Source: Cristatella mucedo (Eukaryota; Bryozoa; Phylactolaemata; Cristatellidae). From it: a stretch of 64,000 nt of DNA. The stretch is from contig WPIO01000016.1 in NCBI GenBank assembly GCA_009760855.2, positions 6,621,001-6,685,000 on the forward strand. Reading direction: 5' to 3'. Numbering within the stretch: the first letter of the stretch is position 1; each line of letters begins with the position of its first letter. Made by a program: the position numbers and the translations under genes. Of this stretch, positions 12,001-20,519 are shown piece by piece. Under the pieces are notes generated by a model, which did no database searches, had not been told where the DNA came from, and worked only from the letters and a program-made list of their open reading frames with translations.

Positions 12001-15000
12001 TTCTGTCATTCGTAAAATGAATCTTATGGAAATCATGTTCTATGATTTAGCACAATTCCCCAATTTGTTTTAGACCTTCAAATTCCTATCAAAATCCTCT
12101 ATGGATCAATGAGTGCACACGGTATACGATATTTTTGTGAACAATATTGATGTCGGCAGAGGTCAGTACTTTTTATGTCTACAATGAGGTCCGGAAAAGT
12201 ACTTTAAATGTTGCTTTAAAATGTGTTTGTGGAGGTCCCCAGATAAGTGCAAGCTTAGCGTAGCCCAATGTTGACTCGATAAATTCTACAGCATAGTGCA
12301 GAATAAATCCTGAAGGCATGCACGACGATGACGGTGTTATTCAGAAAATGAATTTAGAATTTTGCACGTACAATTTGACAACTTCTAAAATGAATGGCAA
12401 TCTAGCCTTCACAGCGAGCCACTACGAATCTTCTTATATCAAACCCACTTAGCCACTTCTTGTGGTTATGTATTTGTTTTTTTAAAGAAACGCCTGCGAT
12501 ATTTTGTAAGCTAATCATTATTGCTTAATTTAAATATGAATAAAATATCGCATCAATTATGCAACATTCTGATTAAAGGGCGGTCGACTGTTTACTAGGA
12601 ATCAGGTTTACATAAGAAATAAGGCTTGCGGAACGCGTTTAGTTGACTGAGCTATCTGATATTTCTTAGCAATCGAATTTGATAATTTGTGGAAGCATTA
12701 CCTGTGTTACGCCGACTATGGTCAGATTGACTTTTTTTTGGCACCATTGACTGAGCAATAAAGTTTAGGCTGTCAGCTACGAATTCAAAGTCGGTCTTCG
12801 TAATATTGGATATTGCTGAAGTAAAATTGTAGATTATGCCCAAGCTCTTAAGAGCCGTATCTTCGCTGAAAATAGTCTAAAAATGCAATCGAAGAATTTC
12901 AACTGTAAGAGGGGTCAAAGAACCCGAGATATTTCCTGGAGCAATCAAATTTTCAAGAGGCTTACCAGATTAACAGCTTGTAGTAACGGGTTCACATTCC
13001 GGCATAGAGATTCATTTCCTATAAGTCGAAAGTCCATTAATAAATCAGTGGGCAGCCATGTACACAGTGCCTTTGTTCTTACACCCAAAGAACAGCATTC
13101 AATTTGATATTCTTCCTCATCATTTGCTTCAAGAACCTGGTAGTAACTTTCCGTTTCATTGAAATAAAAATTCAATTCCAAGCGTAAGGATCTCAATTAG
13201 TGGGCCCATCTTCGGCTAAATAAGACAATGCTAGTGTGATAGGAAATTTTTCAGAGCAGCAAGTCAAAGGTGTGGCCCTTGCTGCATTAAACTCAAGATA
13301 GACTCAATCTTAATGTTTAAAAAGTTCTCACCGATTCAACAGCCTCTTTTATATAGCGACACAAGAGCCTTTACAACTAACACCACCGCTTGCAGCGGCA
13401 ATAAAGGATCGCTCATGGCATGATTCAAATTCACGGCATCGGGATCAATGTGTTGAAAAGCAGCCGCCTTATCTAGTGCGGCATGACGGCTGAAAAAAGC
13501 AGTTTTATTTAGTCTAAAACCTGCTTCATGCAGCAATTATTATACCGTTTTAGCTCTCAGATAAGTTTGTGTAGATAAAAAGTTAAAACTACACTTTTTT
13601 TCTAATAAAAAATTCGAGAACGAAAGTATGAGCTGTCCTTGCTTGCCCATTTCTTTAGTAAGGAATTATATCTCACACCTTTTAAAAATTAGCTGCGTTA
13701 TTTGGCTACCTTCTAAGGTGACTCCTTTTTCAGAATAGGCAATCTTTTTGGCTAAATGTCCATAAATGACGAAAACTCCTCTGAGAGTATTAAACTGTGA
13801 AACATATAAATTAAATGCAATGTATACACAATGAGTAAAAATCTTATTAAAATTGCGATTAAATTGAACGGTGAGTTTTATTGCATCCAAATTGATGGTT
13901 TTTCACATGGATATATGGTTCCTCAACTTACATATTCGTGCGTACACGACTTTTCATGAAATTTCCATAAATAATGATAATCATCATCTTATAAACATTC
14001 AGTAATTTCTGATATTTTATCCGTGCATTAATAAAAGATTATGGGATCTTTCAAGTATTTTCTATAACTGGCATATTTGAAGTAAATTTAATTGGATATT
14101 GTTTTGACTTTACCGTAGGAAGCTCTTTAGACTGCTTACTTGATTTTTTGCACTTTCTTCAACAATTGAACTTGCACAACCAACAATTGCGTGAATGTTT
14201 TAGCCCTCTCTCTTCATTTTTTTAACAAAAATTGAACAAATAGTCCGAACTGAAAGTGCGTTAAATTTTTATAAATAAATATCATTAGATGCCAGTGATC
14301 TAACCTGATTCAACCATTTAGGACTGTTTAGTACGCCACAGTGACTGACTTTGTGGAAGTAGATGTCGGTCCTGCTGGAAACTTCTTAAATTTAGAATTG
14401 TTTATATGTAGATACGGTCAAGATTATCTCACTATCTCAGCCATAATGATGGCTGCTCGGCATCAGTAATTTAAAAAAGTTCCATACATTCAGGCTCAAA
14501 CCGGAATACAGTTCGTGCTGGCAGCTAACAATTTGAAGCCTTACTTGCGTGTGAAAACTGCAGTTTCGACAGCTTAGTTCGCAGATTAAAAGCACGTAAA
14601 CTATTCGTGTCACACTAAGACCTATACTTATGGTCTTAGTTATATGCTAGATTGCTATGCAGGAGCATTGTGACATATAAACTAACTTAAGGTCTACTGC
14701 TCTCCGTCAAGAAGTCCATATTTAGGTAACGTGAAATGTGAGGCAGAGGTCTTCACAAGTTGAAGGATGCAAAGTTTTATGAAATTCGACAGTGAATGGC
14801 AGCCTATATGCATTCTGCCTGAATGCCGGGTTCTTACATTTTTTCCTTTATGATTTCTGCCAGATTCTGCAATCATTAAAGACAGTGCAACCTCACAGAA
14901 TAATCCAGTCCCCATGAACGGATGGCTACCCAGTTATTGCAGAGCAACAGCTTTCCGTCACCGACGGTCTGTGGGCCCAGGGATGGAGTGACCAATTTAT

Positions 15001-18000
15001 TTTCCACAAAGGTTCAGAGGACACGAGCGGTGTTAAAACTGTACGATATTCATATAATATGCCTCTCGCATTTCCCAACGGTGACAGTCGCTCGCTGGAA
15101 AAACAACCGGTAATTCTCAGAAAAGCTGAACCACAGAAACAGCTACGACACAAACTGCCGCCGAAGACCAGTTTCCGAAACTGCTGCCGAAGAGCAATTG
15201 CTGAAGCCGATCGGTGCCTTACCTGTCTGATTTGCGGCCAAGCAATTCAGTCGTGCCGCCGGACCGCATCCCACGTTTGTACAACCTCTAACCGATATGC
15301 TGTAGGTGCAGAATGGCTTCAGGCCCGTGTATAGAATCCACATTAAATTTTTCTCTTCGTGCACTGAGTTATTACTGAATCGACATTCGTCAGAAGGCTG
15401 ACCGACCAATTCATGACGGTAAACTATCCCGACATGCTCTCTCATCTTGTTCCACTGTAATTCAATAGTGGTTGAGTTTCTGAACGTCACTTGCACGCAT
15501 GTTGGTGCGCTGGTGGGTACTGTAAAAATAGGAAAAAAGACAAATAAAAAGCTGGTGAAAAGAAACACAGTGCCTCTAAATGGCTTGAATTTATGAGAAA
15601 TGATGTGTGGCATTTTATTTGTTGCTTTCCCCATTACAAATAGACTTTTTAAGGGGTAATGTCAAGAAAATACTTACACAAGTTGTCCGACAATTGAATG
15701 TGTTTAGGGTACCTCTTGTAATAAAAAAATGTTAGAAATGGGATCGGAAGCATTGACAACTTGGCCAAGGGGTTAAGGCGCTCGCCCCGATCAAGGTATG
15801 GCCGAGGTCGTGGGGTCAAGCCCTGCGGCATATGTGATGCACCGGAATAGAGATTAGGTTATCTTAGAGTGCTATACAATTAATTATATATATATGTAAT
15901 ACAATAAAAACTGATTATCAAACCACGTCTAAACCAGATGTGAACCGAAGTAAAAAATCTAAAAATAAAAATTTAGAGACCTCTTAATCATACGCAACTT
16001 GTATCAAAACTAGTCGAACCTTAGTAGATCGTGATACGTACTTGGAGGTGTTTGTGGTGCATTCTTGTGATTTTTATACAGCTTCATTTTCAAGGTCGTT
16101 TTCTGCCATGTAAATTCTATAACTCGTTTAATACTTTATGCATTGGGGTGAAATTTGACATACAAGTTAAGCTCTGTTTTTTTAAAATGAGGGAAGAAAT
16201 ATTTCGATTTCGGCCGGGCATATTTTGCACTATATGCTTACGATTACGGAAAATAAAGCTTCTGGACGTTTGATGACACATACAAGGTAACACATAAATT
16301 CTGTTCTCCTTCAGTTGAAATCATAGTACGAGCAAATCAAATTAATCCATTGTGTTGTATAAAACAGTTATACAAAGTTTCATATTATTCTCTTATATAT
16401 TAAGCTAGAAGATACGGCGATACTTCCTTTTAACCAACAAGCAGCAAGACACAGGAGTTATAAAATTAAATAATGGCGCAAATCCCACAACACAAATATT
16501 TACCTACTTCAATATCTACATTGAATAATGTAAAAAAGGACCACTTTAGGATGCAAGAAAAATCTGTTGAAAAAAGTGTAGATTGTTTCAAATTTAGATG
16601 AATGAAAGATTGATTTAACTGCTTTTTTAACTCCAAAATTTGCCCCCGCTTCAGTAGTATGAGTTTGGTTATTCTTTTCGAACGCCAGTATGCACCAGCT
16701 GAACCAGCGTCTTTGATGCGTGCACCATCGAAGATGGCAGCCTAGATGAATTCTGCCTGGATACTTGCAACTTTGAATCTTTTATTTCTTTTCTATGCCA
16801 AGACTAGCATTAACCACGAAAATTGCCTAAGCATCTGGCTGCTTTGAGGCAATACCGAAAGCGCTTACCTGGATCCTCAAATCGACTAAAAGAGCACAGT
16901 GTGACTAATTGAGCAACATCTTTCAATAAGCTGTATACACTGTACTTGGTGATCAATGTACAGTTTGTATGGTGACAGGTTTTTCAAAAATACTCTACTG
17001 CGAGTATCATGAGTACTTCCAGTAATGGATCATTGTTACCGCTTGCACTAGTTCCTAGTTGTTGCTTCTTTACCATCCAGGTCACGAGGTCACAGGTCAC
17101 GAGTTGAATACATGACAGCCAGTTCGGCCTTGCACACTGGTAGGACAACAAAAGGCTCAAAGGCTTTCCATTGGTACATGCGTGAATGCGTCTTTACCAA
17201 ACACTTTGCTTTTTCGATACATCCTTAATCTAGCTATGATAAGAAAGCAGCCTAAAAATGAATTTTGAACTACCAGACAAGGGGGGGGCCACATTTACCC
17301 GGTTGAGCAGAATATAATTTGCTACGTGGCGTCTTATTTGGTGAATTTCAACTACAATAGTAAAAGTTAGGGTTTAAACAAAAATCCTTACTTTGTCAGG
17401 GCAGTCAATGCTCGTGAACGTTCAGGCCGGTGGGACATGAGAGATCGAAAGGCTGGAAGTATGGAAGACTTAGCTTGAGAGAAGATGGGCATAGATTGAG
17501 GAAATAAAATGGATGCAGCAAATTTAGGTAACTCGCACAGATTTAGCAATGGCACCTAAGATTGACCAACAGCTCCCCGTTTCTTCACACTTAAATAGCC
17601 ATACAGACCAGGCTTCCTTTCAAAAGTTTTCTTCGCGTGTAACTTATAGTCTGGTATATTCAGCGGCTTAATTTACCTAGAAAATGACGAGATCGACCAT
17701 CTGATAAAATTTTCAGCGAGCGAGAAGAAAAGCCGGCTGCAGGACTTCAACCATGACATAGGTCGTCCAAATTAGACAGCTATTCGTGAGGTCCAGTCTG
17801 CGTTTTAAGATTGGAAGCCTTGTTAAAAAAATGCTACTGCTTCCTTGGGAAATAATAAAAATAATATAATTATTAAATTTGAAATAGTGCCCTCAGAGAA
17901 CTCAGTCTCTTTGTAGGAACCTTACATTTACTGCAAAAGAAGCACGATAGAATGGTTAGCGGTAGCATGCTCAATGAACAACTAGCCTAGTATGATTAGA

Positions 18001-19030
18001 TGTGACATGTGCAGCGTTAACATGAAAATATGTTTAGTGGCAGCATGCAAAGCTTCAGCCATATATGCGAACAAAGACGAGTTATATAGACCACTAAATG
18101 CTTCGACAAAAAGATGCGCTTTCAGTTTCCTTTTTAACTGTAGTCACGTCAGGGGATGTCGTAACCCAAGTCAGAAGACAGTTCCGGGCTTTGGAAGCTA
18201 TGAGCTAAAGAGAAAGTTTCCCAAGGATTTTAGGTTCGTACGAGGTGTATGTAAAGGATTAGATTCTGAAAAGCGGATATTACGATGCTTAGCCTAGTGG
18301 GGGGGGGGGTAGTAGATCTGATAGGTAGGCTGGAGCCACAGAATGAAGGGACCTATAAGTGCATGACAACACCTTGAAGTAAATGCGTTGCTTGACTGGG
18401 AGCCAATGCAGGTCGGCGAGAAATGGTGTGATGTGGCAACTACGATGGTCATGACAGATAAACCTATTGGCAGAGTTTTGCATGAACTGTAAGTGCCTGA
18501 TTGCACCAACAGGTAGACCTGCAAGCAGTGAGTTGCAGAAGTCGACACGACGGGATGTCACAAATTCATAGACCAGTTTAGATGTGGTATCTCTGTTTAA
18601 ATACGCCCGAATTGTTGTAAAGTTATGTGGCTGCAAATAAGCGAGGACTGCCGAGCTAACTCGGTGCAAGGATGCAAAATAGGCACAGAATAAATCGGAG
18701 GATCGGCAGATTGGCGGATCGGCACCTTGCCTTTCTGATCGGAGACGAAATAATCGAGTGCTGCCGCTGGACCACATTTCGCGTTTGTGCAGCCTTTCAC
18801 CGATATGCTGTAGTAGCAGTATGGCGTCAGGCCAGTAAATAGAGTCTCCGTCAAATTCGTCGTTCCAGACTGTGAGATGTTTCCGTTTCGACATTCATCG
18901 GACGACGGCTGAACGAGCAATTCAAATTGGTAAAATATCCAGACATTGTCTACAATCTTATCCCATCGCAGTTCAATAGCCGTGTAGTTGCTGAACCTAA
19001 CTTGCACACTTGTTGGGGCATTGCTGGGCA
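1..19030 (-). CDS. Adhesion GPCR-like gene, copy 1 (partial, cut at window start)
   Basis: This is a multi-exon gene read right to left. In transcript order it has two FN3 exons, then stalk/GAIN exons, a GPS exon, a TM1 exon and a TM2-TM3 exon. The TM4-TM7 exons fall outside the window. The order FN3, GAIN, GPS, family-2 seven-TM is the architecture of adhesion GPCRs: plasma-membrane receptors that self-cleave at the GPS and signal through a tethered agonist. Every exon from TM1 to the GAIN part has a counterpart in copy 2, about 41.6 kb to the right. Two exons (4.6 kb and 12.7 kb) carry one extra base relative to copy 2, so this copy may be a pseudogene or contain assembly errors. The 5' end and signal-peptide exon were not found. 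The family assignment is firm; the ligand is unknown. Confidence 0.82.
82..279 (-). CDS. aGPCR copy 1 exon: TM2-TM3
   Basis: This 198-base exon encodes the second and third transmembrane helices of a family-2 seven-TM domain. It starts with SMRRTTSQRVLFNLALSLAG and ends with WMLVEGVLQYL, which resembles the usual aGPCR TM3 end. The conserved extracellular cysteine is in TVCTAM. The acceptor is tttag at the high-coordinate end and the donor is GTAAAA at the low end. The exon and its flanking introns are identical to 41,662-41,859. The next exon (TM4) would lie left of position 1. Confidence 0.9.
280..2245 (-). other. Introns around TM1 in copy 1
   Basis: Apart from the TM1 exon, this stretch holds no supported exon. 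Positions 280-406 are identical to copy 2. The rest aligns with copy 2 but lacks a block of about 215 bases (copy 2 near 42,480-42,695) and a block of about 2 kb (copy 2 near 43,335-45,375). The segment at 1,210-1,500 occurs once here and twice in copy 2. Confidence 0.6.
502..620 (-). CDS. aGPCR copy 1 exon: TM1
   Basis: This 119-base exon runs from an acceptor (ttttag) to a donor (GTAAAT). It encodes a short linker, then a hydrophobic helix read as LSVSTVGLGLVIVTFILF, which is TM1. It follows the GPS exon in phase 0 and joins the TM2-TM3 exon in phase 2 (AG/G gives Arg), so the joined frame is continuous. No other segment between the GPS and TM2-TM3 exons gave a TM1-like helix. The opposite strand also has a long open frame here, which is a shadow. 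Confidence 0.85.
2246..2380 (-). CDS. aGPCR copy 1 exon: GPS motif
   Basis: This 135-base exon (45 codons) encodes the GPCR proteolysis site. It contains LGCAFWDY, GNWSFNGCSSF and CRCNHLTHFAVLL. The four cysteines, the two tryptophans and the HLT cleavage triad (cut between Leu and Thr) are all present, so autoproteolysis is plausible. The acceptor is tttcag and the donor is GTGAGT. The exon is in phase 0 at both ends, and only one base differs from copy 2 inside it. Confidence 0.93.
3654..3823 (-). CDS. aGPCR copy 1 exon: GAIN subdomain B, second part
   Basis: This 170-base exon starts in phase 1 and ends in phase 0, directly before the GPS exon. Its end, DDDVILQFDVSHIK, has the alternating hydrophobic beta-strand pattern that precedes the GPS in GAIN domains. 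The acceptor is acatag and the donor is GTGGTT. The counterpart in copy 2 is 48,009-48,178. Confidence 0.8.
3995..4179 (-). CDS. aGPCR copy 1 exon: GAIN subdomain B, first part
   Basis: This 185-base exon encodes beta-rich sequence: IKFCIFEVIHNSSIVGVYVC, then LKLYYLTNESRFSQACT. There are three cysteines and two NxS/T sequons, as expected of an extracellular fold. It ends in phase 1 and joins the next exon to make an Asp codon. The donor is GTAAGT. The acceptor is ctag next to GAAAC; copy 2 lacks this AG and uses one three bases earlier. Confidence 0.78.
4617..4810 (-). pseudogene. aGPCR copy 1: frameshifted extracellular exon
   Basis: This is the counterpart of the open exon at 48,975-49,165 in copy 2. 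One extra C near the middle (ctgctac here against ctgtac in copy 2) shifts the frame into a TAA soon after. The exon ends are still splice-like (cttcag acceptor, GTACGA donor). If the base is real, copy 1 cannot use this exon. Confidence 0.45.
5080..5705 (+). mobile_element. LINE-B fragment, old, shared by both copies
   Basis: The plus-strand translation, with stops, resembles the C-terminal part of LINE-B: DC-NPVLAGQPN, then TVGKNTF, then DISFLAILSCYSYATSFPN. It ends in the LINE-B 3' signature (tggacttatagatagacata). The same fragment is in copy 2 at about 49,510-50,125, so it predates the duplication. Confidence 0.6.
6478..7363 (-). mobile_element. LINE-B 3' fragment, specific to copy 1
   Basis: The minus-strand reading encodes the C-terminal end of a non-LTR retrotransposon ORF2: RNLGAVFDSCLNF, LSRLDYRNSLLAGLP, ARLVF, LGWLPVEQRI, TVGDRSFSSAGPRLWNSLP. 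The low-coordinate end carries the 3' tail of ACATT-like units. In copy 2 the flanks (gccattcgtgt and ggcagtggcg) are almost adjacent at about 50,898, so this insertion is absent there. Confidence 0.82.
7736..7945 (+). other. Plus-strand open frame conserved in both copies
   Basis: This 69-codon frame follows an acceptor-like gcatag and reads VSEPEAKSLRTK, then THYKNRQFETEWIKVKVKEK, then VLLSCTES. Its counterpart at 51,284-51,529 stays open because two small indels cancel. It lies inside a minus-strand GPCR intron. I do not recognise a domain. It may be a relic exon or chance. Confidence 0.25.
8395..8885 (-). mobile_element. Diverged LINE-B fragment, shared by both copies
   Basis: Phrases such as 'cggcttttggtacgcatacggtagcc' match the LINE-B 3' region in reverse orientation, with many changes. 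The same fragment is at about 51,950-52,445 in copy 2, so it was present before the duplication. The element is decayed, with no intact frame. Confidence 0.6.
9082..9199 (-). CDS. aGPCR copy 1 exon: GAIN subdomain A part
   Basis: This 118-base exon reads LTSNMEVVLQSLMQVLSDSS, then SKSVEEDKRHMAYR. The helical, leucine-rich pattern fits GAIN subdomain A. The acceptor is gtttag and the donor is GTAGGC. It continues in frame from the exon at 9,296-9,390 (AG/G gives Arg). The copy 2 counterpart at 52,626-52,743 has the same length. Confidence 0.72.
9296..9390 (-). CDS. aGPCR copy 1 exon: GAIN subdomain A start
   Basis: This 95-base exon reads VSTDFAGIVDNIMNPDFALA, then SGDAEVLDATR. The acceptor is cttgtag and the donor is GTCAAT. 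It starts in phase 0 and ends in phase 2. It is conserved in length and phase at 52,841-52,935 in copy 2, with amino-acid changes but no frame break. Confidence 0.7.
9988..10979 (+). mobile_element. LINE-A 3' fragment with nested SINE, specific to copy 1
   Basis: The translation gives the end of an L2/CR1-like ORF2: SDLSLDGHISSTVKSS, HNIAKIRACLDKDTTSKL, ADLHWLPVKQRIDFKVLTLT. The 3' UTR ends in 'cgctttatcaagtgcattg' plus ATT repeats. A TTCAATT direct repeat flanks the element, and copy 2 has the empty site at about 53,792. A SINE-A copy is inserted near 10,445-10,588. The LINE-A family is defined here from its recurring copies. Confidence 0.88.
10445..10588 (-). mobile_element. SINE-A copy (tRNA-derived) nested in LINE-A
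   Basis: Read on the minus strand it has an A-box-like stretch (tagttaaggcgctcgccc) and a B-box-like stretch (cgtgagctcgagccccg). These are followed by a body ending in 'gattaagttctcttgggac' and an AT-rich tail. Four further copies are at 15.8, 36.4, 37.4 and 44.5 kb. The pol III promoter is inferred from the boxes. Confidence 0.72.
10990..12701. other. Intron, copy 1
   Basis: I see no exon here. The stretch aligns with copy 2 (about 53,810-55,760) at clearly lower identity than the TM region. Copy 2 has a SINE-B insertion here that copy 1 lacks. Confidence 0.5.
12702..12876 (-). CDS. aGPCR copy 1 stalk/GAIN exon with one extra base
   Basis: It reads TIFSEDTALKSLGIIYNFTS, then AISNITKTDFEFVADSLNFI. 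The acceptor is tttttag and the donor is GTAATG. The exon is 175 bases against 174 in copy 2 (55,761-55,934), because a run of eight A replaces seven bases. The extra base shifts the last 16 or so codons and breaks the 0-0 phase. This is either true decay or a homopolymer sequencing error. Several NxS/T sites fit an extracellular position. Confidence 0.65.
12966..13136 (-). CDS. aGPCR copy 1 cysteine-containing extracellular exon
   Basis: This 171-base exon (57 codons, phase 0-0) reads VLEANDEEEYQIECCSLGVR, then TKALCTWLPTDLLMDFRLIG, then NESLCRNVNPLLQAVNL. Its four cysteines suggest a disulfide-bonded segment before the GAIN domain. I do not recognise a named domain. The acceptor is actaccag and the donor is GTAAGC. 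In copy 2 the first codons are replaced by a LINE-A insertion. Confidence 0.62.
13331..13495 (-). mobile_element. SINE-B copy
   Basis: The reverse strand has 'ctagataaggcggctgctttt', then 'gcgatcctttattgccgctg', then 'aaaagaggctgtt'. It matches the elements at 29,420-29,585 and 54,712-54,885. The three share a tRNA-like head (B box near ggttcga in the best copy). Confidence 0.6.
13560..14690. other. Gene-poor intron, copy 1
   Basis: This is AT-rich sequence. I found no exon with paired splice sites on either strand and no recognisable mobile element. Confidence 0.4.
14900..15045 (-). mobile_element. Decayed LINE-B fragment
   Basis: The reverse strand contains degenerate LINE-B phrases around 'accgacggtctgtgggccc' and 'ccaatttattttccacaaagg', compared with 'ctaatttattgtccacac' in the 6.5-7.4 kb element. 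It is short and diverged. Confidence 0.4.
15223..15519 (-). CDS. aGPCR copy 1 exon: fibronectin type III domain (FN3-1)
   Basis: This 297-base exon is one whole FN3 module with phase-1 borders, the usual shufflable form. It reads VPTSAPTCVQVTFRNSTTIE, LQWNKM, then GLKPFCTYSISVRGCTNVGC, then GPAARLNC. The FN3 core is visible: Trp in the B strand (ELQWNK), Leu (TGLKP) and Tyr (CTYSISV). Extra cysteines are shared with the other FN3 exons. The acceptor is tttacag and the donor is GTAAGG. It is 3.2 kb downstream, in transcript order, of the FN3-2 exon. Confidence 0.85.
15758..15905 (+). mobile_element. SINE-A copy
   Basis: The head 'aaggggttaaggcgctcgcc' is followed by the B-box-like 'gtcgtggggtcaagccctg', the body 'gagattaggttatcttag', and a TA-rich tail. 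It belongs to the same family as the copies at 10.5, 36.4, 37.4 and 44.5 kb. It lies in the intron between FN3-2 and FN3-1. Confidence 0.7.
16290..17845. other. Intron between FN3-2 and FN3-1
   Basis: Positions 16,320-16,480 resemble 19,200-19,330, the same distance upstream of the other FN3 exon. This supports duplication of an FN3-plus-intron unit. I see no exon or intact element otherwise. Confidence 0.4.
17850..18680 (-). mobile_element. LINE-A 3' fragment
   Basis: The minus-strand translation gives HNFTTIRAYLNRDTTSKL, VDFCNSLLAGLPVGAIR and ADLHWLPVKQRIYFKVLS. The 3' UTR and ATT-type tail lie at the low-coordinate end. It stops about 50 bases short of the donor of the FN3-2 exon. Confidence 0.85.
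18731..19030 (-). CDS. aGPCR copy 1 exon: fibronectin type III domain (FN3-2), GC donor
   Basis: This 300-base FN3 module has phase-1 borders and reads VPSNAPTSVQVRFSNYTAIE, LRWDKI, then TGLTPYCYYSISVKGCTNAK, then CGPAAALDY. The acceptor is tttacag. The donor position aligned with the other FN3 exons is AAAG/GCAAGG, so this would be a GC-AG intron, or the site may be mutated. It is closest in sequence to FN3-3 of copy 2 (62,641-62,940). Confidence 0.82.
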
Positions 19031-19379
19031 CTGTAAAAATACGATCATAAGCTGGTAAATAATTAAGAACGTGCGTCAGAAGTGCTTACTGTTAGGATCA
19101 ATTTAATCTGGCATTCTCTTCATAGCTTTTCGCATTAAAATTGACTATTCACCTCATGCACTTGACCTTCCTCTAGTTAAAGCAGTAGTACTCGTAACTT
19201 ACACGAATCCAGTTCACAAATTAAAGCAGTTGGCAAAAGCTTCATATTATTTTCCGTAATATTAGGCTAGAGGTGATGAAAATACTTCTTGTTAACTGAA
19301 AAGCAGCAGGATGAAAACAAAATCATTAAATGATTCATTTTACTAATTACAATGCGAAGAAATTGGCCTATTCTTGACC

Positions 19380-19880
19380 GTCTCAATACGTGAGCCAAAA
19401 TGTGTAAAACACGAAGATTTTGGCATAGCCTGATGAATGATCAATCAAAAATTTTGAGCCACTGGCTGTGCCGCTCTCTTGCCGTTGCTGTTTGCAATAC
19501 TAGCCACTTGAAAAAAGACTAGTGCGAGAATGTAAATAGCTAACAAAAACAATGAAGAAATTCTCTAGCCTTAAGTTTCCAGTTCATGAATAAACCAAGC
19601 TTAAAAGTACAGGGCTCAATATTTAGCAGGGGGATTCGTAAAATGAACAAGCAATTTCAACGGCATCATCTTGTTACTTTTCAATGACTTATTTAGGCTC
19701 AAAATACCGCTATATTCTTTTTATAGCGCATTGCAAGCAGTTCTCCGTGGAAGATTTCAGCTTGACCGTACTAAAGCTGTAATGAGAGCTATGCCCCCAC
19801 CAATCAGATGGAGCTTTTCAATTAGCCTGCAACATCATCTTGCTAAATTTAGCATTACTTAAATATACGAACATTTGTTG
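19380..19880. repeat. Intron segment repeated upstream of FN3 exons
   Basis: The stretch with 'agcagttctccgtggaagat' and 'actaaagctgtaatgagagc' recurs at 22,980-23,390 and, more diverged, at 63,300-63,750. In two of the three cases an FN3 exon lies about 350 bases below it. This indicates duplication of intron plus exon together. Confidence 0.6.
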
Positions 19881-20109
19881 GAAGAGCACACACGAATACA
19901 TGTGTAATGGTAATTGAGGTGTTTAAAGGTCTTGCAGCCTTAGCCATTTTGCTTGAAAGGCTAGAAAATGGCGATACAGAGTCAAAGGCAACGTGAGGTT
20001 GATAAGTGATGGTCTGACCTTTTTTGACATAACGTTATAAAATGGCAATAGCTCATTTATTTTATTGATACCATGTATTGCAAATGAATACGTCACTATG
20101 AAGTTCGTT

Positions 20110-20395
20110 TGGCGATTAGATTGAACTATCTCAAATCCTTTTGGAGATCGTGCCTTTAGTTCGCATGCTCCCAAAGTCTGGAACTTACTCTCGACTTGCA
20201 TCACGACATCTCCTGACTTGACTACATTTAAAAAGAAATAAAAACGCACCTATTTATTCCTGTTGTTTATTGAGCTTACGACCACTAATCACTCGATCGT
20301 GCTTCCTTTGCAGCTAAGGTAAAGCGCCTGGAAAGAGATTGAGTTCAATGAGGATGCTTTATCAAATGCGTTATTATTAATATTATTAACTAAGA
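20110..20395 (+). mobile_element. LINE-A 3' end
   Basis: This is a short 3' fragment, from 'tttggagatcgtgcctttag' to 'gatgctttatcaaatgcg' followed by ATT units. It matches the ends of the other LINE-A copies. Confidence 0.8.
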
Positions 20396-20519
20396 GGAAC
20401 TTTTAACCGTAACTTTTTCCAATTACCTTAAAATTGGATTCTAATAATGACCGGCATGACTAACCATTTTTCTCACTTGCAAATGTAAATAAGGTTAACA
20501 CTCTGAAGTGCTAGTATAC

